A stretch of DNA of 64,000 nucleotides from JAHJKV01 sp963678135 (GTDB lineage Bacteria; Desulfobacterota; Desulfovibrionia; Desulfovibrionales; Desulfovibrionaceae): assembly GCA_963678135.1 (NCBI GenBank), contig OY782667.1, positions 1,842,478 through 1,906,477 of the forward strand, written 5' to 3'. The number at the start of each line of letters is the position of its first letter. The first letter of the stretch is position 1. The position numbers were made by a program, and so were the translations under genes. The notes under the pieces are model-generated. The model did no database searches, was not told the DNA's origin, and saw nothing but the letters and a program-made list of their open reading frames with translations. Positions 58,854 through 64,000 of this stretch are shown here, piece after piece.

Positions 58854-59414
58854 TTATTCTTGGAGCAAATCCATTAAATCTTTAGCAGGAATATTCTCAG
58901 CATCATTCTTGAGAATAATATCCAAGTGCTCAATGGCCAATTCCTTTTCATCAAGACACATGAGGCACCCTGCAAGTGAATACCGAATCTCATTTTTATC
59001 AGGGTCAATGGATAAATAATTTTCAAGATGGATACGAGTTACGTCTAAGCGTTCAAGCTCGTGTCCAAGACGTACCATGCTGAACAAGGCGACCATATTC
59101 TCAGGATTATGCGAAAGAGCTTTAGAAAAATTTTCAAATGCTTTTTCTTTTTCCCCTGCTTCCAACTGGATAAGCCCCATGCCAGAAAACGTTCTGTCGT
59201 TTGCCTCTATTGCATGTGCACGGCGATACAAATCCATGGCTTCATCTAAAGCACCACGCTGTACGGCAATAGTTGCCAAGCCAAGATACGCATCAGGATA
59301 AATTTCGCTCGAATCTGCGGCTTTAAGGTAATACTCTTCGGACTTCTCCAGCTCACCCATGAACAGATAGCATTCGCCGAGTTCCTTGTTAATTTCATAA
59401 TCTAAACTACTCAT
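58854..59414 (-). CDS. TPR-repeat protein
   Basis: 186 residues built of about five tetratricopeptide units (LGECYLFMGELEKSEEYYLKAA, AYLGLATIAVQRGALDEAMDLYRRA, GLIQLEAGEKEKAFENFSKALSHNPEN, and others). No signal peptide from the chosen ATG 59414, which has GGAGGGG 6 bases upstream; an upstream in-frame start would add a hydrophobic stretch but has no ribosome site. Probably a cytosolic adaptor. It is divergent from the flagellar operon and may share its control, but this is not shown. Confidence 0.8.
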   Translation of the reverse strand: MSSLDYEINKELGECYLFMGELEKSEEYYLKAADSSEIYPDAYLGLATIAVQRGALDEAMDLYRRAHAIEANDRTFSGMGLIQLEAGEKEKAFENFSKALSHNPENMVALFSMVRLGHELERLDVTRIHLENYLSIDPDKNEIRYSLAGCLMCLDEKELAIEHLDIILKNDAENIPAKDLMDLLQE

Positions 59415-59691
59415 AATGTTCCCCTCCATACTCCTTTGCTCGGCATGTTTTTTTCTTATTTTTTTTAATCCGAGCAGATAAAAAATAACAGCCACAATGG
59501 CTTTGCTTACTTTGCTTAGCTATATTCAAGAAGTATGCCAGACTTCTTGCTACTTCATGTTTGTGCATACAAGATAACATTATTTTTTATTCTAGGCCTT
59601 CTTTTAAGTAGAATATTTTGAGTCAGCTTCATGACGTGAGAAAACAAGATATTAGCAGTTAAAAGATATATATTACAGATAGATATAGCAT

Positions 59692-59709
59692 TTGGAACAT
59701 GTATTGCAT
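59692..59709 (+). promoter_or_regulatory. Sigma-54 promoter of the flgB operon
   Basis: TTGGAACATGTATTGCATT has GG (59694-59695) and GC (59706-59707) exactly ten bases apart and matches most of TTGGCACG-N4-TTGCA. Transcription would start near 59719, about 55 bases before flgB. An enhancer-binding activator (FlrC/FleR type) would be required; none is in the window. Confidence 0.8.
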
Positions 59710-59773
59710 TTCAGCTTAGCAAAGAAACAATCGCTGTCGCCAAGACACAAGGTAGACAAGAAGGAGAAACGCC

Positions 59774-60184
59774 ATGAAAGGCCTATTTACACCGCAAATT
59801 GATCTCAGCAGCAGGGTTTTAGATATACGCCTTGAACGTCAAAATCTTGTCATGGCGAACCTATCTAATATTAATACCCCGGGCTATAAGGCACGCCGGC
59901 TTGAGTTTGAAGATGAGCTCCAAGAGGCTCTCAACTTAGGCTTAAGTGGCAAAATGACCAGAACAAATGAAAAACACATACCGGGAGATTTTAATGCAAA
60001 TGGTTTTGATTCCGAACATTATGCTGAATTTGAACCACGCCAAGTTTTTGGAGAGGATAAAGTAGACCTCGACAAAGAAATGGCTGTGATGGCTAAAAAC
60101 TCTTTAATGTATGATGCCTTGGCTCAAGTTATCAAAAAGAATTTCGAAGGAATTCAACGAGTAATTCAAGAAGGAGCTAAATAA
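59774..60184 (+). CDS. flgB: Flagellar basal-body rod protein FlgB
   Basis: Proximal rod subunit exported by the flagellar type III machine. VMANLSNINTPGYKARRLEFEDELQEAL is the rod signature, and the C-terminus VDLDKEMAVMAKNSLMYDALAQVIKK forms the coiled coil. 136 residues, normal. AAGGAG lies upstream. The stop overlaps the flgC start by one base. First gene of the flagellar operon. Confidence 0.96.
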   Translation: MKGLFTPQIDLSSRVLDIRLERQNLVMANLSNINTPGYKARRLEFEDELQEALNLGLSGKMTRTNEKHIPGDFNANGFDSEHYAEFEPRQVFGEDKVDLDKEMAVMAKNSLMYDALAQVIKKNFEGIQRVIQEGAK

Positions 60185-60621
60185 TGGATTTCATGACCGC
60201 CCTTGATATCGGAGCTTCAGGACTCAAAGCGCAACGAGCCTATCTTAATATTATTTCAATGAATATGGCGAATGCGAACACCACGCGAACACCTGATGGC
60301 GGACCATACCGCCGTAAATCCATAAGTTTGGAATCTTCGCCTGTGTATTCTCCCTTTGACAATGCTATGCAAGATGCGCGTAACCGCGAACTGAAAGGAG
60401 TCACGGTGCGTGGCATTGTTGCTGATAATCGTCCATTTCGCATGAGCTACGAACCGGGACATCCGGATGCCAATGAGCAAGGCTATGTCGCGTATCCAGA
60501 TATTAACGTGGTAGAAGAAATGACCAATATGATGAACACCCAACGTTCTTATGAAGCAAATGTACAGTCAATAACAGCCGTCAAGCAGATGTTTTCCAAG
60601 GCTCTGCGAATCGGTGCATAA
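60184..60621 (+). CDS. flgC: Flagellar basal-body rod protein FlgC
   Basis: Proximal rod subunit. FMTALDIGASGLKAQRAYLNIISMNMANANTTRTPDGGPYRRK holds the N-terminal rod signature, and NVVEEMTNMMNTQRSYEANVQSITAVKQMFSKALRIG the C-terminal helix. 145 residues. One-base overlap with flgB. Confidence 0.96.
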   Translation: MDFMTALDIGASGLKAQRAYLNIISMNMANANTTRTPDGGPYRRKSISLESSPVYSPFDNAMQDARNRELKGVTVRGIVADNRPFRMSYEPGHPDANEQGYVAYPDINVVEEMTNMMNTQRSYEANVQSITAVKQMFSKALRIGA

Positions 60622-60637
60622 GCAAAGGAAGTTATAA

Positions 60638-60961
60638 ATGATAGTTAAAAATGCTGCCATGAATGCCTACCAAAACGCCATCAAAGCGCACTCGGAGGCA
60701 ACAGGTAAAATAACAGGTATATCTTCTACTCCCAAAACTGATTCCGGTTTTGGTGACATGCTTAAAAACTCTATCAATAAAGTGAATCAATTAGAGCAAG
60801 AAAAAGCAACTATGATCGATGAATTTGCTTCAGGCAAAAATCAAAATGTCCATGAACTTATGATTTCCTTACAAAAAGCAGGGCTTGCCATGAGTATGAC
60901 AAGTACGGTCAGAAATAAAATAATGCAGTCATACCAAGAAATAATGCGTATGCAGTTTTAA
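60638..60961 (+). CDS. fliE: Flagellar hook-basal body protein FliE
   Basis: Joins the MS ring to the rod. The family tail is clear: SFGDMLKNSINKVNQLEQEK-like residues (FGDMLKNSINKVNQLEQE), then GKNQNVHELMISLQKAGLAMSMTSTVRNKIMQSYQEIMRMQ. 107 residues, normal. It stands in the usual place between flgC and fliF. Confidence 0.93.
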   Translation: MIVKNAAMNAYQNAIKAHSEATGKITGISSTPKTDSGFGDMLKNSINKVNQLEQEKATMIDEFASGKNQNVHELMISLQKAGLAMSMTSTVRNKIMQSYQEIMRMQF

Positions 60962-61004
60962 TGTATAAGTATATTGAACAATTCAGGAACATAAGGAAAG
61001 CCAA

Positions 61005-62606
61005 ATGCCCTCTTTCTTGAAAATACTCTGGGAACGTTTTTATTCCTACTGGTCCGGTCGCACTGTTAGCCAACGGGTATTGATCAGCGGACTCACGGTG
61101 AGCATGATCATGACCTTTATCCTGCTGATCTACTGGCTCAACCAGCCCAATTATCGGGTGCTTTATACCAAACTCTATCCAGAGGATGCCAATAAAGTTG
61201 TCAGTATCCTCAAAGCAGCTAAAGAAAACTATAAACTTGAAGCAGACGGTAGCACTGTCATGGTACCTGCTGACCGTGTTTATGATCTTCGCTTAAAAAT
61301 CGCAGGTGAAGGAGAGCTGCATGGACAAGGTATTGGCTTTGAGATTTTTGATAATGTTAAGATAGGGCAAACTGATTTTGTACAGCATATCAATTATCAA
61401 CGTGCACTACAGGGAGAACTTTCCAGAACAATATCTGAATTTCCACAAGTAGAACGCGCTCGTGTACACTTGGTCATTCCGCATCAATCTTTATTCATTG
61501 AAGAACAAATACCGCCTACTGCTTCCATTGTCTTAAAATTAAAATCCGACGGAGCACTCAGTCCAAAGGAAGCACAAGGTATCGTCAATCTTGTCACTAT
61601 GGCTGTAGAGGGTTTAGATAAAAATAATGTGACTGTGACGGACATGAAAGGGCTTCCTTTATACGAGCCGAATGATGATGAAAATATGGTCGGTATGTCT
61701 TCTACGCAAATAGAATACAAGAATAATTTGGAGCGTAAAATTGAACGGCGCATCCAAGAATTGCTTGTTCCTGCGGTTGGTTCTGGCCGGGTTATTGCCA
61801 GAGTCAATACGGAATTAGATTTTTCTCAAAAAACCATTCATAAAGAACTTTTTGATCCAGACGTTACTGTACTACGCAGTGAAAAACGTTCAGAGCAAAC
61901 AACGCAAGGGCGCGCAAATCTTGACGGTGGCGTCCCTGAAGCTAATTTCCGCGGAGATGGCTTTACAGGCAGTCAATCCACACAAGATTCTAAACTTGAA
62001 AATCGTACTACAAATTTTGAAATAAACCGTGAAGAACACAATATTGTGGCCGCGGTTGGAGAACTCAAACGAGTATCAGTTGCAGTTATAGTGGATGGAA
62101 CATATAGTCGCAATCAAGAAACTGGCCAAATGGAATATATTCCAAGAACTGCGGAGGAATTGACTCAATACGACAAATTGGTAAAATCTGCCATTGGTTA
62201 TGATGAAAGTCGCTCGGATTTAGTGGAAATTTCCAATATATCCTTTGGGGAACCAGACCCAACCGATACCCAGACTTTGATGCGAACCATGCTGGAATAT
62301 TCCTTGCGGCTGGGCAAACCTTTTATCAATGGACTGTTAATATTCCTCTTTATGATACTGGTAATTCGTCCCTTGGTAATGGCTTTATTACGACCCCGTG
62401 TACAGGAACAAGACCTTGAAGAAATGGTTGGTTTACCCGGTGGTCCGGAACCACGCCTTGCTTTGGATGAATCAGAGTTCGACGATGATATGCTTGATAC
62501 ACAGCTGACTCTGGAAGGAGCCAAAGATTTGGCACTGCAACTCTTTGAAGAAAATATGGAACAAGCTATCAGGTTACTAAGAACTTGGAGTAAGCAGGAG
62601 GCATAA
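61005..62606 (+). CDS. fliF: Flagellar MS-ring protein FliF
   Basis: Builds the membrane ring that seeds the flagellum. First membrane helix at about residues 25-44 (LISGLTVSMIMTFILLIYW), periplasmic ring-building motifs (YRVLYTKLYPEDANKVVSILKAAKENYKL, GIGFEIFDNVKIGQTDFVQHINYQRALQGELSRTI), second helix near 435-455 (FINGLLIFLFMILVIRPLV), and the FliG-binding tail AKDLALQLFEENMEQAIRLLRTW. 533 residues. AAGGAAAG precedes the ATG. Confidence 0.96.
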   Translation: MPSFLKILWERFYSYWSGRTVSQRVLISGLTVSMIMTFILLIYWLNQPNYRVLYTKLYPEDANKVVSILKAAKENYKLEADGSTVMVPADRVYDLRLKIAGEGELHGQGIGFEIFDNVKIGQTDFVQHINYQRALQGELSRTISEFPQVERARVHLVIPHQSLFIEEQIPPTASIVLKLKSDGALSPKEAQGIVNLVTMAVEGLDKNNVTVTDMKGLPLYEPNDDENMVGMSSTQIEYKNNLERKIERRIQELLVPAVGSGRVIARVNTELDFSQKTIHKELFDPDVTVLRSEKRSEQTTQGRANLDGGVPEANFRGDGFTGSQSTQDSKLENRTTNFEINREEHNIVAAVGELKRVSVAVIVDGTYSRNQETGQMEYIPRTAEELTQYDKLVKSAIGYDESRSDLVEISNISFGEPDPTDTQTLMRTMLEYSLRLGKPFINGLLIFLFMILVIRPLVMALLRPRVQEQDLEEMVGLPGGPEPRLALDESEFDDDMLDTQLTLEGAKDLALQLFEENMEQAIRLLRTWSKQEA

Positions 62607-62609
62607 GAC

Positions 62610-63608
62610 GTGAGCGACTTTTCAGGACTGGAAAAATCAGCCATCGTACTCCTCGCCCTTGGCGAAAAGTTTACGACCGAAACATTCAAGCGCATGGAAC
62701 GCCAAGAAATATTAGCTATTTCCAGAGCTATGATCGACACTGATTCCATACCCAAAGAAGATGTGCTTGAAGTGCTGGAAGAATTTAACGAAGCCCTTGC
62801 GTATGGTGCTGAATTATTGGTGGGCGGAGTCGATACAGTAAAACGCCTACTTAACAGTACTGTTGATGCAGAAACTGCGAAATACGTTTTGGATTCTCTG
62901 GACTTAGATTCAGGGCCAGCACCTTTCCAAGAACTAGAAAATGTCAGTCCAAAAATTCTTGCTCAAATATTACGCAACGAACATCCACAAACCTTGGCTC
63001 TCATTTTAGGGCATTTACATTCAGAGCAAGCTGCAAATCTTTTACAAAATCTCCCGTCAGGTGTGCGTGCTGAAGTACTCATGCGCCTTGCAAAACTTGA
63101 AACAGTTGCTGAGGAGATGCTCTTAGAAGTAGATCAAGTCTTACAAAGTCAACTCATTGCAATTGGTGGCAAGGAAGGCAAAAAGGTTGGTGGTATCAAT
63201 TCCGTGGCCGAAATACTCAATGCCGTGGATCGTGCCACTGAAGAAGAGGTTCTTTCAGAAATTGAAGATGAATCAAGTCAAATGGCTGAAGATATCAGAA
63301 ACCTCATGTTTGTATTTGAAGACATCAAAGGTATTGATAATCGCTCTATACGCGAAATTCTCAAAGAGGTTGCAAACGAAGACCTTACCCTCAGTCTCAA
63401 GGGTGCTTCTGAAGACCTTAAAAACAAGTTGCTCAACAACATGTCCGAACGTGCATCTACAATGATTCGCGAGGATCTGGAAATTATGGGACCGGTCAAA
63501 CTTTCCGAGGTAGAGGCTGCACAACAAAACGTGGTCAAAGTCGTGCGCCGCCTTGAAAATGATGGAAGAGTTGCCATAAGCAGAGGTGGTGGTGATGAAT
63601 TTGTCTAA
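62610..63608 (+). CDS. fliG: Flagellar motor switch protein FliG
   Basis: Rotor protein that takes torque from MotA and switches direction. SDFSGLEKSAIVLLALGE is the N-terminal FliF-binding start, LRNEHPQTLALILGHLHSEQAANLL the middle EHPQ motif, and VFEDIKGIDNRSIREILKEVANEDLTLSLKGASEDLKNKLLNNMSERASTMIREDLE the charged torque helix. GTG start with GGAGG 8 bases upstream. 332 residues. Confidence 0.96.
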   Translation: MSDFSGLEKSAIVLLALGEKFTTETFKRMERQEILAISRAMIDTDSIPKEDVLEVLEEFNEALAYGAELLVGGVDTVKRLLNSTVDAETAKYVLDSLDLDSGPAPFQELENVSPKILAQILRNEHPQTLALILGHLHSEQAANLLQNLPSGVRAEVLMRLAKLETVAEEMLLEVDQVLQSQLIAIGGKEGKKVGGINSVAEILNAVDRATEEEVLSEIEDESSQMAEDIRNLMFVFEDIKGIDNRSIREILKEVANEDLTLSLKGASEDLKNKLLNNMSERASTMIREDLEIMGPVKLSEVEAAQQNVVKVVRRLENDGRVAISRGGGDEFV

Positions 63609-64000
63609 GCAACAAAAACATCCTCAGCATACCGGACGTGTTCTTCTCGGCGTGGATACTCCAGGGCCTCATGAGGTAAGTCTCCTCGAAATGGAAGGCA
63701 AAAAAAAGCTTATCTGGGATAAAGGCATGGATATAGAATTCATGACACGAGTTCGCGGAAAAGCGCAGCAAAAAGCCAAAGAACTACTGACCCAAGCTAT
63801 GGAAGAAGCAACTCAATTGCGCCAAGAAGCACAAGAAAAAGGAACAGCACAAGGCCTCGCTGCCGGACAAAAACAACTTGAAGAACATTTGAATAACCTG
63901 AGCCAAAGCATTGCTCAAGCAACCCAAGATATTCAAGAGCAAGCAGAACATATTTGGGCAGCGCGTAAAGATGATTTTATACAACTCATTCAAATGTCTG
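63595..64000 (+). CDS. fliH: Flagellar assembly protein FliH (3' end cut off)
   Basis: Regulates the export ATPase FliI. The frame opens at ATG 63595, overlapping the fliG end by 14 bases, and stays open to the window edge (135 codons). The visible part begins MNLSKQQKHPQH, then GRVLLGVDTPGPHEVSLLEM and VRGKAQQKAKELLTQAMEEATQLRQEAQEKGTAQGLAAGQKQL, the GxxxG/Ala-rich helix of FliH, followed by an amphipathic helix. Position directly after fliG supports the call. Confidence 0.85.
   Translation, partial: MNLSKQQKHPQHTGRVLLGVDTPGPHEVSLLEMEGKKKLIWDKGMDIEFMTRVRGKAQQKAKELLTQAMEEATQLRQEAQEKGTAQGLAAGQKQLEEHLNNLSQSIAQATQDIQEQAEHIWAARKDDFIQLIQMS

Overview
The window is an ordinary bacterial chromosome segment. 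It shows no phage, insertion sequence or CRISPR array. It most resembles the Desulfovibrionales (sulfate-reducing delta-proteobacteria): a periplasmic CbiK cobaltochelatase sits with a BtuCDF-type importer and cbiL under a B12 riboswitch; a UshA-like gene carries an in-frame UGA and lies between HU and dapA; csrA-fliW, chemotaxis genes and a flgBC-fliEFGH operon are present; and the IMP cyclohydrolase has no AICAR transformylase domain. The genome is fairly AT-rich for that order. I cannot name the species.

Layout. 1-4921: TetR regulator (5' cut off) plus a two-gene RND efflux pump. 5025-10978: a very AT-rich glycan island (acyltransferase remnant, ATP-grasp/HAD fusion, two methyltransferase proteins, PLP aminotransferase, two glycosyltransferase modules). 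11088-15104: GAPDH, SurE, an OB-HD nuclease-like protein and thymidylate kinase. 15184-16169: csrA-fliW followed by two unannotated small membrane-protein genes. 16347-23699: chemotaxis operon cheB-HEAT-cheR-cheY-cheA. 23922-29151: Fur-family regulator, B12 riboswitch and the cobalt/corrinoid operon. 29127-29836: repeat-rich spacer. 29837-31904: HU, candidate selenoprotein, dapA. 32019-37101: MinD-like ATPase, degenerate GGDEF protein, prfB with its programmed frameshift, lnt, corC. 37492-38773: HD-GYP protein and tRNA-Pro(CGG). 39233-42785: polar amino-acid ABC importer with a fused double permease. 42891-51375: Arg-rich small protein, Rsh, peptide-binding lipoprotein, SNF2 helicase, membrane protein. 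51431-54742: ssb, biotinyl-like protein, PilZ, motB, motA. 54982-59414: FlgO-like lipoprotein, plsY, hflX, purH (cyclohydrolase only), TPR protein. 59774-64000: flgB-flgC-fliE-fliF-fliG-fliH, with fliH running off the end.

Motility ties much of the window together: flagellar base (FlgBC, FliEFGH), stator (MotAB), c-di-GMP proteins (PilZ, HD-GYP, degenerate GGDEF), the CsrA/FliW switch and the chemosensory core. Promoter-like sites match this: sigma-54 before flgB and before the FlgO-like gene, sigma-28 before motA.

The most interesting observations are: (1) the in-frame UGA in the UshA-like gene, a likely selenocysteine codon; (2) a dispersed intergenic palindrome (CTGCG-loop-CGCAG, 8-10 copies), with short tandem arrays that appear to grow from its flank; (3) two small membrane proteins behind csrA-fliW; (4) tandem duplication starting inside the last codons of cbiL; (5) a G8 tract inside an AT-rich glycosyltransferase gene. 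All calls come from reading the sequence; no database search was run.
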